Shown: positions 39,601 through 52,034, counted from the stretch's first letter. The stretch: DNA of 64,000 nt from Cinclus cinclus (GCF_963662255.1 NC_085052.1:4260807-4324806); one strand, 5' to 3'. The notes: generated by a model from the letters alone, not told the origin. Numbers and translations: made by a program.

Positions 39601-42600
39601 AATAAAAGGAAACATCCTGTACAATGAGGCCATTACAAAAAAACATTCTTGAAATTAATCCATTAATAACTCATGAGTGATGACCATCTTACAAGGCAAT
39701 GAAGTAAAATAAGAAAGCTAAGAGACAGTGATAGAATATGTTCAATAACACCAAATCTTTACAACAGTCAGATGTAATGTTCATCACTTTATATTAAGCC
39801 CCTAGATAACATAGTTACTCAAAATGAAATATAACCAGAGATAAATACAATAAAACAAAATATAGTTACTCTAATTCACTTTGACTTATATCTCACACAA
39901 GCTGCAAAACAAGTTTTTAAATGCTTATTAATTTCAGTTACATAATAGCTAAAATCCTTTAAAATGCAAGTTCAGATTTATATTTACAATTACTTTAATT
40001 TTTTTTTAATTGGCCTTTCCAAAATTTTGAGTAAGTGCAACCTACAAAACTCCAAAGATGACAAATTAGGTCCTTGCTCTTGAAGATGCTTACATGCTTG
40101 GTCTATAGAAAGTGTGCATTCATGACAACCAAAGCAAATTAAAAATTAAGCAGGAAGTGACCACATTACTTATTAGGATTACTTATTACTACTAGTTAGT
40201 CACTAGAAAAAACCTGTTTAATTTCAGTAATAAACTAATAACTGCTTCATCTACGCCAACCACTCCAAGCACTTGAATTCCACACACTCCCAGCTATTTC
40301 AAATTTCCATCTGAATCAAACTACCAGTCTTGGTGAAGCTTATTTGACTTTAGGAAGTCCAATAGAAAAAGAAGGTGAGGCTGGTTAAATAATGAAATCT
40401 GCCATTCTTGAGCCAGTCTTGCTGATTTTCACTCTGAATCCTGGGTATAAACTCAGCAGTACAAATAAACACAGACCTTCCTCCTGGGAAGTATGTAAGA
40501 AATGGAAAGGCCAGCTGCTTAGAAAATTAGCAATATCTTCAGTTTTCACAGGATACTCTTAAGTTGTTTAAAAAAGGGCTGCAAATAACTGATTTTTCAG
40601 TTCATTTAAATAGCAAATGAAAAGAACATTATCAGGTGAATATTTGGTTTGACTCCTTTTACAGGTATAAAAGGATTGAATGAAGTCGAAGTACAGAAAA
40701 CAAATAACTGACTATCAATTTTGATTTTATAGATCTAATTTAGCAAATTCAGTGCAGAATAAAGGAAAAAGTAATGGTTCACCTACATTAAAACTTCGGA
40801 AAGGGAAAAATCGTTGTTGTTCAGTTTTCACCTCATTTATTTTAATATTTACAGTACAGACCGTGTCCATTTTGTTGTATAATCCACTACGTGAGCCAAA
40901 ATTCCCTCCACCTCAAAGACTTGATATTTCCTCCAGAATCCAGCTCACTTATCAGTTATATCAGTGCTGTGCAAGGATTCCCAGAGATTAGCACTAATCT
41001 CAGAGCTCTGCAGTAAGTGCAAGTGTAGTGAAAGCTCTTTAGGAAGAACAGGGCTTTGTCTGTCTCATGCAAGAGAACCAATGTGCATTTACAGAACACA
41101 CCAGCTTCTGTTTACCAAGGTGGGAAGGTAAAATTAGGCTTCCATCAAATGGCATAGTTTTTGGGACATTCACTCCCCCTCCCTTTTTTAACACCTTAAT
41201 TTAAGAAAATCAAACTCCACTCTGGCATACTTAACAGAACTCTCACCCAACACAGAGATAAACCCCAGAAAGTGAAAGCTGCTTTGCAGTGCCAGGTTTT
41301 GTAGCACAGTGCCAGCTCACTAACACTTCACTCGAAGCACATCACTCACTGTAACTTCTCCCAGGATTCATTTCCAGCAGCATTCCTCCTTGGAACCAAG
41401 CCATGAGCACAGGGAATTGTCCTCATGTCAGGTACAGCCCATGCCTAGTTGTGGCCTTCTGCCTCACCTTCCTCCTCATTTATGGGATGACAAAAACAGT
41501 TACTGTCCAGCTGCTGCTCTGCACTGACAAAGGTGTTTCTCAAAACCTCAGTTATGGTGTGCAGGGAGAAATAACATCCCTCCACCCACAGAATAATCCC
41601 AAAAGTATCAAGCAGGCTCCTGGCATTTTGTGGGACTGCTGTCTGACCTACACACAGCAAGGCAGAAACACTCCAGAAGTGTGGGCATTCAGCAAGCCTG
41701 GAAATCCTGGATGTACCATGAGCATGTAACAGGCTGGTTTTCAACACTCTGTACTGCTGCCTCCCACAAAAAGGCAGCAAATGAATCTCCTGAAGGAATC
41801 ATGTTCCTCCACCCAAAAAATCAGGGCACCAGCACAATGTAGGAAGACAGTATAGATAAATCACAGCATCTACAGTGAACTAGATTTAAGGAAGAAACAA
41901 AGAAAAAGGTTAATGATTAAAAAAAAAAAAAAATCAAGATAACCAAACCCTGAAGTCCTGAATGAGCAGACACACTTTTAACATCCTTTCATCCTTTAAG
42001 TTACCCAACCTTCCAGGACTGCTGCACACATAGGATACTCTACCAGATATAGGAACAACTTGCCAAGCCCAGCCTAAGTTCCCATTTGTCATTCTCAGCC
42101 TCCCTAAAGAGTTAACCAACATACTGAACAACATCTTTTGAAGTGCAGTTTTAAGAGGACTGCTCACTCTTATAACAAACCTGGCATGTAACTGTTTTAG
42201 TGCTTAACAGAACACCACTTAATTAAGTCACTAGTCTGAACAAGTTCCAACACATTTTCTTGGACATGGGATGTAAACGTGGTGGGTACCAAAGCACCCA
42301 GGCTGAGCATACACATCAAAACAATTACATATTAAATGAATTAATTTATCACCTATCTGTCAGCATACAGAGACTGTTCCTGGGAGTGTTGACTCTCAAC
42401 AATGAAAACATGCTTGCAAAGCTTGATAATTGCTGTCTAGTCTACATTTTCAATTTATAGCAATGACAGTGCCCTATTTTCCCCAGAAATATTTTAAATC
42501 CAAAATACGTTTAACTCTATAACTTTACTAAAGACACTGCTCATTAGAGGTGGCTGCAATTTTTTTTTTCCTTTGGGAGAGTGGAGAGGTAGACAAGCTC

Positions 42601-43132
42601 AACCTCTTTCACATGAAAAGTCAGTAAATCAGGCCCAATTTCAGAGATTCTGCTTACCATGCCAGCAGAACAAATGAGCTAAATTGATATGTAAAACATC
42701 TGGATGCAATGGTTAGCTAGTATTAAAAGCATCTTCCAAAGAAGCCAACAAAGGAATGGAGAGAGCTTTGCTACTGTCCCCTGTGTGGCAGAACCATGAC
42801 ATAAAAGATTTACATGTTTGTGTGGGTATTTTAAGCATTGTTTTAAAGTTCTGTTAAACAAACAAGGCCATGCAGCACTACTTAAAGTTTTAAGTACTTG
42901 CCTTCCCTAAGTGACACCAGAGATTTCCAATCAAAACCTTTTTGCTACTGTATCTTCCTGCTCTTCCTCCTCCTGCCTGGAGCTTACCCCTATTTTTTAA
43001 CTTGGGCAGTGTCTTCAGCCTCTCCCAGCACTAGGGAGCTCTGTGCCCCACACCAGCACCTCCCTGGCCACATCCAACCTGACATATCCTGAACATCCCT
43101 GTGATGCAGAGCTGCTGCTGCTGCTCAGCACT

Positions 43133-43256
43133 CTCAGTATGAGAATGGAGGGACACAGAAGCAGCTTGTCCCAGGCCACACAGGAAGCTTTTTGGCAACA
43201 CAGTGAGCTGAACCTGTTTCCCAAGTCCCAGAGCAGCAACCTCACTATTGAACCAC
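43133..43256 (-). mobile_element. MIR-like ancient SINE, minus orientation
   Basis: Read on the plus strand, the segment follows the reverse complement of MIR. It has cagcttgtcccaggccacac (MIR: aacttgcccaaggtcacac), then ggcaacacagtgagctgaac (MIR: ggcagagccgggattcgaac), then 'tcccagagcagcaacctcac' and 'tattgaacca' (MIR: ctccagagcccgtgctcttaaccact). Successive blocks keep the right order and spacing, including the tRNA-derived head. It lies in the PLEKHA1 5' intron. The call is by eye. Confidence 0.65.
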
Positions 43257-46011
43257 CTTTCTTCTACATAAAATACCTGAAACTATTCAGATTTTAAGGC
43301 AAAGGCATATGTTCAAACCTGAAAACTGTTTAAACTGTTGAATGCCACAAATGTCTACCAGACCTGCAACTCCCTACTTGTGCAGATAACATCTGCTAAG
43401 AGTAAGTGGCTCATACAGTTCTGCACCAGAAAGCTTAATAAGTTCCTTCTCCAAGATTAAAGAAACACCTACACATTCCAGATGCTTCTGCGAGTCCCTG
43501 GAGGGAGAAAATGCTGCTTAGTGCTGAGACAATGAACCAGCTTCCTTCCTCAATAGCAACAAAACCCAGCTACTTTACCTAGCACTGAGAGGAAAGTGTT
43601 ATATATAGAATTGAGCCCTATACGAACACCTAACTAAACATTTCTCACAGTTAGGGGACAGCATGTATCAAGATGACCCTAGATCTATACATTTGCAAAG
43701 TCCTAATCTGAAAGACCAGTGTAAGAGCAGAAAAAAAAAATGAAGCAGCTCAGCTATATCCCCCCATTCCAATTTCAGTGATTCTCTGCATTGAAGTATA
43801 ACTTCAAAACCTGAACCATTCTTGTCACTCAGACCTCTTCCACAGGTGACTTTTTAAAAGCAGTTACATTATTTTCCTATGCCAAATAAGCTCACTAGGA
43901 TTATATTTAGGTTTCCTATATCATTTTATAAATCATTGACAGCAATGCTTCTAGCCATGTCCCATTGCATTTAGCTTCCAAACCAAAAGAATACATGTAC
44001 TGACTGTTGTGTTTCTCTATATAATTTCCTGGTGACTTCTGAAGCACCTGTTCCATGCTGCAGAAATGTTTTATGCTAAAGCCAGTTGCCTAAATTCCCA
44101 TTTTAGCACTGAAATAACTTACTATCCTTTATTTTCATGGAATTATACAACTGCACAAAGGTTCACTTGGCTCCAAAACCCAGTAAATATTTTCTAAGAG
44201 TGTTCCTATTGTTCATAATTATCAATGAAAAAAAGAAAAAGAAACTCTGACAAAACCCATCTTGCAAGACATGCTCTCATATCACAAGCTATTGTTTGTC
44301 TAAACACTGATGTAGAGCTGGATACATCCAAAAGCACAGCAGGGCATGCAAGGAAAATTGTCATTAGAACATGTACTCACTACCCAACACTGCTGGTTTG
44401 CTGCACGTTAGAGGAACTGCATTTACTATGATAACTGTCAGCTTAAATAACCAGGAACAGTCAGTAATAAAGACATCGATGGAATTCTAAATCTACTAAA
44501 ATAGATTAAGAATTTTGCAGGCCTGGCAGTTTGGGCTACATCCAACACTGCACTGGAGACTGTGTTACAAGCAGAGATCTGTTCTCATTTCAGTAATGTC
44601 CTCAAGTTCTTTCTAATCTGCTAGAGTCAATAAAAACTGTCTTCTGCACTTCCCTTCTTCTACACCAACTCTCTGACATGCAGTCAGGCTTTATTTGAGC
44701 TGAGATAGCTCTGCTGCCTTCTGGAACAAGCCCCAGCTACCTGGAAAAAACAAGGCCTTTTCCTGCATTCAGATCTCTTCCTTGTGCACATGCCTTCTGT
44801 ATTCCCCATATGTGTGTCTGTATTCTGTCACTCAGCTACTACTCCTGAGGGAAAAATAAATATGGGAGGAGAGAAGGAGGAAGAAGAAAAGCATGAAGAT
44901 GCTGCTTATTTTCTTTTCACAGTGATTCTTCTCTGCCTGTTCTCTAATCTGTATGAAACATGTGCTCCTCTGAAACATCTTGGCACTGCACTACACCTGC
45001 CAGTGACCCACTGTGCATCTTTTGCTTTCATTTCACCCTTCAAATCCACAGCTATGCAGTGGAACATGGGTCCAAATGTGGTTTTAAAGCCGAGAAATAG
45101 CTCAAGAAAATAGATGTTGTTAGAATTTATGAACTTGGAATTAAATCTTCTACACTCACAAAACCAAATCACAACATTTGATAACTGCAAACAGAACTCA
45201 ATGAGTCACACAAAGGTTTATGTTTTATGTAAAGCTGAGCCCAGCGTTGTAGCACTCAGTGATATCCAGGACACATAAAACCCCCATGTTCTATTTCCTG
45301 AATTATCACTTTCTGCATCAGTGCTTATCTATCCCTGAATTAAAAAGCTCTCCTCCAAATATCAGCATCTCTCCCTACCACAAAGAGATTTCAGCCCACT
45401 TCTAACACTTCCTCACGTGACAAACGGGAAAACTGCACTTCTACACCTCTGTGCTACACGAACCTGACAGCTTCATGTATTGTTACTGCTGTGACTCTCT
45501 CAACTAAAAATAACAAGTAGGAGGAAACAAGACTGAACGGACATAATATGCAAGTTCACTGTTCCATAAGACAGAGTAACTCATGAGAGAAACCAGTCTA
45601 AGCTACCACACACACTTCCAGCTCAGTTAGAATTGCGTTTGTGCTGCATCAAGACCAATGCAGCCCAAATAGAAAAAAAAAACAACCAAAAGACAAACAC
45701 CAAAACACAAACCCCAACAAATCCTGTTGATTTGGTTTCAATGGCAAGAAGCAGCTCCTCACACATCACAGGCCCCTAAAAGGTATGAGCAAATACAGCT
45801 CTGTCCTGCAGGGTCATGGATGGGATTGGGTAAGGAGGAAAGAAAATTTATCTTTATAGACATTACAGCCTCTGTCAGGAAAGCAAGGAATTTGTCAGAA
45901 GGCATCAAAGAAGCTGATACTGTTCAGCTTGCTCTATGCCTAGTAGCCTCTTTAAAAGTACTCTGCTTTGAGAAGAAGGTGAAGCACGGAGAGAGGTAGC
46001 TCTTAAGAATC

Positions 46012-46041
46012 TAAAAATAAATAAATAAATAAATAAATAAA
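46012..46041. repeat. (AAAT)n microsatellite
   Basis: About seven AAAT/TAAA units in a row; a simple repeat in the PLEKHA1 5' intron. Confidence 0.9.
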
Positions 46042-46726
46042 ATATTCTACCTCTCAGCTATGCTCAGGTAACATCACTGCTGATGCCTAATTCAGGTGCC
46101 CAGTGTAATAAAGTAATAACTGCTTCCCCACTTGAAGACTGTTCATTGTGTTTGATTATAAACACAATACAGTGCTAAGTGAAAATTGGACATTTTTCTT
46201 ACAGAAGGCCTCAAAGTAGCGGCCTGCCAAAGAGAAAACTGCCATCCTTTTGATGTCAGTTTGCAAACATTTGATGCAATAACAACATAATGCCTTTTAT
46301 GAAGGTCATGCATTAGTTCCTTCCAAGGGAGCCGCACAACACATAGAGAATTTAAGTCTGTGTTAAGTTCAGCAGCATGTCAAATGCCTACCCGGAATTT
46401 TACAGGTGATAAAAACTGTGCCTATAACAACAGTGGTTACAGTTTAACATTCATTTATAGCCAAGTTATCCATTTAAAGACACTTTGGTTCAGCAAATAA
46501 CCAGCCCCGCTTGCAGCTAACCCAGAACACGGCTCAGAGCGTGCCAGCAGCCTCCCCACACATCCCTCTCCAAAACTTGTCCCTTCCAAAGCCAGAAACA
46601 AGCCCGGCACTACAGGCTGGCAGTCCCAGCCGCGCTGAGCTCTCCTCGGGGCGGCAGCTGGGACGGGGATCCCAAAGAAGAGCCGAGCCCAGGGAGGCTG
46701 CTGGGGAAGCCCATAGCCTCGCAGCA

Positions 46727-46751
46727 CCATCCATCCATCCATCCATCCATG
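46727..46751. repeat. (CATC)n microsatellite
   Basis: Six consecutive CATC units within the PLEKHA1 CpG island, transcribed if the longer first exon or its intron is used. Confidence 0.9.
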
Positions 46752-47096
46752 CCCGCGGGCTCTGCCCGGATAACATCGCTCCGTCCCGCCGTGCTCCCGC
46801 AGCGGAGCGGCCGCGGCAGCGCGGGGAGAACGGAGCGTGACGAGCAATGAGATCACCTCTGCTCTTACCTCTGGGGCCGGGACAGCGCCCTGACACCGCC
46901 ACCGGACCACCCCACACCGCGCCGGCCCCACGGGCACAGCCCCCGCGCCGCCGAGCGCCTTCCAGGGAAAACGGAAAGGAGAAAAAGGAGGGACAGGGAG
47001 CAGGACACTGCCTTGCGCGGTCACACACCGGGCAGGCGCGGAAGGAAGGGCATCGCCCAGGGCGGGCCGAGCCCCGCCCCGGGCCGAGGCACTTAC

Positions 47097-47250
47097 TGGA
47101 GTGCTGGCAGTGCGGGAGCCCCGTGAGGAGAGCCGGGCGCTCCCCGGGCCCGCTCCCGAGCCCCGCACCGGGAACGGGCTGGTCCCGCCGCCGCCTCCGT
47201 CCGCACCGCCGGCACCCGCACTGCGCACGCGCGGCCGCGCACCAGGCACA
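47097..47250 (-). other. PLEKHA1: PLEKHA1 non-coding exon 1 (approximate 5' end)
   Basis: A minus-strand donor GCACTCCA|GTAAGTG ends a candidate exon at 47097. A second and stronger donor, CCCAGAG|GTAAGAG, ends a longer version at 46869. Either would splice to the first coding exon at about 33699. The 5' boundary is a guess from the promoter motifs. Confidence 0.5.
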
Positions 47251-47260
47251 ACGCCCCGCG

Positions 47261-47279
47261 GCCTGTCGGGACATGTAGT
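47261..47279 (-). promoter_or_regulatory. Second, degenerate ZNF143-like site
   Basis: The minus strand reads ACTACATGTCCCGACAGGC. It retains the ACTACA half and the CCC core in the same spacing and orientation as the stronger site 46 bases upstream, but differs in the 3' half. Confidence 0.5.
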
Positions 47280-47306
47280 GCGGTGTGGGGGGCGGGGGAA
47301 CGCGGG

Positions 47307-47325
47307 GCATGATGGGAATTGTAGT
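47307..47325 (-). promoter_or_regulatory. ZNF143/STAF-type site
   Basis: The minus strand reads ACTACAATTCCCATCATGC, matching the ZNF143 (SBS) consensus ACTACAATTCCCAGMATGC at all but one or two positions. Such sites are found at CpG-island promoters of housekeeping genes. Confidence 0.85.
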
Positions 47326-47454
47326 CCCATTGCTGGGGATTTCATCTCGTATTTAATGGGGAGGCCACAGCAGGGAAGGAAATGTTGCATCTTGTGAATA
47401 AATTCTTCCCTATGAGCGTGGGGAGGCCCTGGCCCAGAGAAGCTGTGGCTGCCC

Positions 47455-47605
47455 CGTCCCTGGAAGTGTCCGAGGACAAGTTGGACAGGGCTTGGAGCAA
47501 CCTGGGACAGCAGAAGGCGTCCCTGCAATGGCAGGGGATGGCGCTGGAATGGGCTTTGACTCCCTTCCAACCCAAACTGGTTTGTGATCCATGATTCTAT
47601 GAACT
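47455..47605 (+). mobile_element. CR1 LINE 3' end
   Basis: Shows the CR1 3' signature in order: ccctggaagtgtccgaggac, aagttggacagggcttggag, caacctggga, gcaatggcagggg, cccttccaacccaaact, then the terminal ccatgattctatga repeats. It lies just upstream of the PLEKHA1 promoter. Confidence 0.92.
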
Positions 47606-47790
47606 GGAATGCACCAGCCGCATGGTGTTCAACGGGCCGAGCGCCACATTCTGCACCTGGCACAGATCAGCCCTTGTTGTATGGACAGATTGTGGAATGA
47701 CGCTGGAGAGCAGCGCCCTGGAAGGGGACTGGGGGCCCTGGCTGATGGTAAATTGAATATGAATATGAGTCAGCAGTGCCCTTAGAACAC
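47606..47790 (+). mobile_element. CR1 LINE, ORF2 3'-region fragment
   Basis: The order of blocks matches the CR1 reverse-transcriptase ORF shortly before its end: accagccgcatggtgttcaa, cattctgcacctgg, ctggagagcag, ggaaggggactgggggccct and ctgatggtaaattgaatatg, then agtcagcagtgccctta. It is broken and non-coding. It lies immediately 3' of another CR1's tail, so it belongs to a separate insertion. Confidence 0.8.
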
Positions 47791-50700
47791 GTAGCACAGT
47801 TGGCTTCCCTTACTCAAGGACATCCTGGAGCTAACAAGCTTTAAGGATGTAGTAAATCAAGATGTTGATATATGTCTGTGTATACTTTGGTAACAAGGCA
47901 AAAAAAAAAATCAAGGTCTGTGTATCCCACAGCTGGACTGGGATGCCTGAGCCTCCTTCACCTGGAGGCTCAGGTGCTGCCACACAGCCTTTTGCCATCG
48001 GTCCTGGTAGTAAATGACAATTTCCCTTAATGGTGTTTAACCAGTTTTGCCAGGAAGTTTCTTCTTTTCTAAGCAGATTTGAAATTTATACTGAAAAACT
48101 TTGTGTTTTCTGAAATAGCAACACAGAAATTTCTTTCTCTCGCTTGAAGCAGTGATATCTCTAATTATGGAAATCATTTGAACTCCACGTTGCCTGTAAA
48201 TGCATCTTTGTTTCAAGCTGGCATGTAACAACCATACTTCACAGTGAAACAAAAGCTGTAATCAGAGGACAACAATAAAAGCTGAAGTCAACCGCAAACA
48301 ATGCCACACCATTCCCATGGCAACTTTTCCCTATCAAACCCCAGAGAGGTCACACACTCTGCAGCTGCAGCAGCCAGAAGCTTTTCAGCTTGGACTTCAT
48401 TCACAATTATTCCTACTTTTTTTTTTACTTTTTTTTTAATTTTTTTTTTCCACTTAACAGCATTTTTCTGGAGTCAATGCAAGTCAATTAACAGTGGGCA
48501 GCACCACGTCTCCTCCCCACTGAAGTTCCAAAGTGACATTTCTCACCCTGGCAGAACTATGGGGAGTGTGGCAGCTATAAAATGACTGCAGGATGTGTCC
48601 TGCTATCACACTGCACGTGGGAGAGCCTTTTACAAGGTTATGCAGCCTTTTTGCCCTCAAAAAGCCATACAATCAAAAGCCATTCCACAACACGTGGAAA
48701 CTACAGCAGCCTACAGACTGATATGCCTTGACTTGCAAATATTTACTCCAGCCTCCCACACAGGGTTTGAAGAACCATATATTCTGACAGCAGGACTCAG
48801 GAAAGGCTAAAAAGATGATTACGTTTAAAAGAAGGTGTATATTTTATTGGAATTTGGTAGTAAAGTTCATATTGTACTTTACATGGAATGTCTACTACAA
48901 TTTTTTCTTTTAGGATGGCTTAATTCTACCAATTTAGTGAGGAGACCATCAGGTATATAAGGAACTATCTTTGCTTAAACTGAGACAGAAACACTTTAAT
49001 ACAGACATATTCTGTCATTTGTGTTGTTCATAGAAGTATTTTCATGAAATTCACGTGTGGGGAACCAAAAGTTGAAGAGCTGTGAATCTTTGATGTAAAG
49101 ACATAAACACAGTTATCTCTAATGCCCCAATTTAAAGCAGAACTTGCTTTCAGTAGAAAGCTTCTCATAGTTCTAGTGTTATGAATTGTGGTGGTACAGA
49201 GGCCTCTTAAAGCTCAGCTGAGCTCCCTGACTTTGAAACAACTCAATATTTTCAGTATTCCTCTCTGTGGAATATGCAAATGCAAGAGTTGGAAGTGACT
49301 GTGATGACAAACAGGTGAATTTTGGGTGTGAAGTGACTGGGTGACCCAGGAACTTCCCTATTCTGCATGCAGAGTTCACAAAGGACTGAATCTATGTTTT
49401 ATCTACCCTGCCATGTCTAAAAAATATTCAAGCACAAAGTCTGCACTGGCTTCTTCTCCATGCAATGCCACTGACTTCAGTGTAGGAATTGGTTCAGAGC
49501 CCAGTATATTCCAGCAGAATTATGAGACAGACACTTATTTCCTCTCCAGTTGTCTCTATTCATAGTTTTCAAGAGCTGGCAGGTATCCCCACAACAGTCT
49601 TCTTGTCTGGCAAAAAATGCTGGCAGGCCCCTGCCGTGCCAGTCCTTTACTCAGAACCTGCTTGTGATTCCTGTCACTGAAACAGGTAGGAGGGTTTGGA
49701 CACCAATTCCTGCTGGGATTTCAGTTACTCAGAATACAAACTATAATAAATAGCATTTGGTGAGTGACCTGCAGTAATACGCACCCTTAAGAACAGGTGT
49801 TTATTTCACAAGGTGTAGAAACTCCCAGTGGAACAGTAGTACCAGAGGAGCAGCATGTATCTATCCATATAAATGCAAACATACAAATAGAAATATGTAA
49901 ATCACATACATATCTTGTAAATATAAATACACAACTTGCATGTCTTGGCAAAGAAACAAGAAATATCCAAAAATTCTGAAATACAATTTTCTAATTGTAT
50001 TTTCGTGATGCATAATTTAACCCAATGGAGGAAGTTCAGCAACTTTATAGACATGCAGAAATAAAGAGCTATGAACAAAACCTCACTTCATTGCTCTAAA
50101 GAAATTAATTCGGCCTGAGACAAAACGGTTTTGTTAAAACTAACAGTTATGTTGCCGTGGAAAACAGGATAAAAGCCTGGCCAGTGAATAACTGAGTGCA
50201 GAGCAAAATGCTGTCACTATATTCTGTTTTTTATGGGTTCAGTATTGCAAATTCCATCCACATGCAGTATGCCTCCTGTGCACTATTTTAAGAGGGGTGT
50301 TGCTGACCTCAGTGGGACTACTTTCCTTGGAGGCTGTGACCAGGCAAGGTCATTACTCTGCTGACACCTTCAGTGTTAGCAACCAAGGAAAGCTTTTCAG
50401 TCATTAAACTCCATCCCAAAGGATCAATGTCTGAGTTTACTGCGGTGGGATGGGGCTAATTAGGTAGTATTTATTACCTAATTAAATTATTTGCCATAAC
50501 AGAGAGAGAGGGACCAAAAATTCTCCAAGGCTCCAGACAGTGTGACCTGGGGAAGACCAACCCTTGCTGTTGCAGGGTTTCCAGTTCTGTGACTAAAACA
50601 CACGAGAGCAAGACAGACTCTGAGAAATGAGGTTGTCCTGTCCACCTCAGGAGCAGACCTTTGCTTATGGCCATTTCTGAAGCTGGAGAAGGTGACGCTG

Positions 50701-50920
50701 GTTCCTGAGCGAGCTAACAGGTAATGAAGGAAAAACATCCTCTCCATCCCTGCAGGTTATCAGCTAAAGCCCTGCAGAAGGTTTCCCTCCAGTCAGTGCC
50801 TTTCATGCAGCAGAGCTCTGCATGTGATGGGCACCTTGAGGGCAGCACAGACCAAACCTCTCTGTGCCTCCCACGGGGAGGAGAGGAGCAGGAGCATTAA
50901 AATCCCTGCACGTATGAGCA
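47791..50920. other. Intergenic, no gene seen
   Basis: AT-rich sequence with T and A runs (48417-48450). There is no exon with credible splice sites and no recognisable repeat, apart from a perfect 10-bp hairpin at 50457-50484. Confidence 0.6.
50457..50484. repeat. Perfect 10-bp inverted repeat with 8-base loop
   Basis: TAATTAGGTA at 50457-50466 and TACCTAATTA at 50475-50484 are exact reverse complements. Each arm carries a TAATTA homeodomain site. Confidence 0.9.
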
Positions 50921-50961
50921 GATAGTTTAATTCAAAAGCTGCTTTAAAATGCATTTTAAAG

Positions 50962-51175
50962 CTAAAACTTCATCTCTTCTGATGAAATTATTTTGACAGA
51001 GCTTGGAAATTTAATCTCACGTGGAGGTTGAATTCGTTCAGCTTTAGCTGCCAGTCGCTGGATCTTGTTATTAGTTTGATATTGAAGCAGAAAAGCACCC
51101 TGATGTAACTGCTGTGGATAAGCACTGATACACAGTGATGAAGTAATTTCCCAGACTTTTAAATACTCTGTTTCC
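50962..51175 (-). CDS. Candidate last coding exon of an upstream neighbour (possibly BTBD16)
   Basis: On the minus strand a 71-codon frame runs from a weak acceptor (ggctttcag|GG) to a TAG at 50964-50962. The peptide has a protein-like mix, ending KIQRLAAKAERIQPPREIKF then PSSVKIISSEEMKF. A minus-strand ATTAAA at 50931-50926 follows the stop by about 30 bases, as at a compact 3' end. In mammals the gene upstream of PLEKHA1 in the same direction is BTBD16, so a last exon is expected in this area. I cannot match the peptide to BTBD16 from memory, and no further exons were recognised upstream. It may be a chance frame. Confidence 0.28.
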
Positions 51176-52034
51176 CTGAAAGCCATGTTTAAACACTTGG
51201 AGTTCGTTAGGAGTTTAATATTCTTATGTTGCAGTTGTTTTCCTCATTCCTATGTGCATAGCATTATACTAAAATGCATATGGTGATTCCTCATTGTCTA
51301 CCAAACAGTGAATTTTTATTTTGCTTCCATCTTTCTAGATATAAAGTTTATTAGCAAAAAACCAAAAAAGCCCTTTCCCCCCCTTTTGTCTATTTTAACC
51401 TAAAACCATTCCACATTTAAAAAAAAAGTGAATAGTCTTTAAAATACTGTGTCCCTTCAATAAAAAGATTGAAATGCTTTCATTTCATTTCAAAGCTTAA
51501 AAGATGAGAGCTTAATCTTCTTCAGAAAAGGGCGTATTCTGCACTGAAATATATGCAAAGTGCCTGGGGGGCTTTCAGCTCACAGGCTGCTGCAGTCAGG
51601 TCAGGACAGTGCCTTGCTGCTGTCATCGGGCAAGATGGGAGGCAGAGTTTCACTATTTTGTGTGTTTTATTTGTTTAATATTTTAATATGCACTATGTTA
51701 CAGAGGTAATTTATATTTATATTAGCCAGTACAGTGCAGGGTGAAGCTGCTCTCATTTGTGCTTTTACCAAGAGCTATAGCATTACACTTTGCTGCAAGT
51801 CCCAGTCCTCAAAGGACCTGAGCTGGAGATTGTACTGGATGTGCCTTTTAAATTGTTGTAAGCCATGATTTGAGTTGTATTTCGCAGGAACTACTACAGC
51901 AGGAACAACCTGAACCGGTGGAAGAAAAGCCTTACAAGAAGCAGTTACAGGACAGCAGTGACCTGACCTGAGCTGGCTTTGGGGCACAGGAACTCCCTCC
52001 AGGCTCTCCTGTCCTGAGTGACCACCAGAACAGA

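Larger units (their letters stand above)
33701..47096 (-). other. PLEKHA1: PLEKHA1 5' intron(s)
   Basis: The interval between the CpG-island exon and the first coding exon holds no recognisable protein exon. Extra non-coding 5' exons cannot be excluded from sequence alone. Visible content: a MIR-like SINE near 43133-43256, an AAAT run at 46012-46040 and many A/T runs. Confidence 0.6.
46590..47330. promoter_or_regulatory. PLEKHA1: PLEKHA1 CpG-island promoter
   Basis: GC content and CpG density rise sharply here. The minus strand is the sense strand. Upstream to downstream it carries two ZNF143-like elements (47325-47307 and 47279-47261), an NRF1-like tgcgcacgcgc at about 47222-47232, GC-rich sequence and two good splice donors. 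Transcription probably begins between about 47250 and 47150, by inference from motif placement. The long open frames across it on both strands are GC-rich chance frames. Confidence 0.75.

Noticed and set aside
46455..47663. 402-codon minus frame and several overlapping frames in the CpG island
   Set aside because: GC-rich sequence has few stops. The frame crosses promoter motifs, splice donors and a CR1 tail, and has no recognisable domain.
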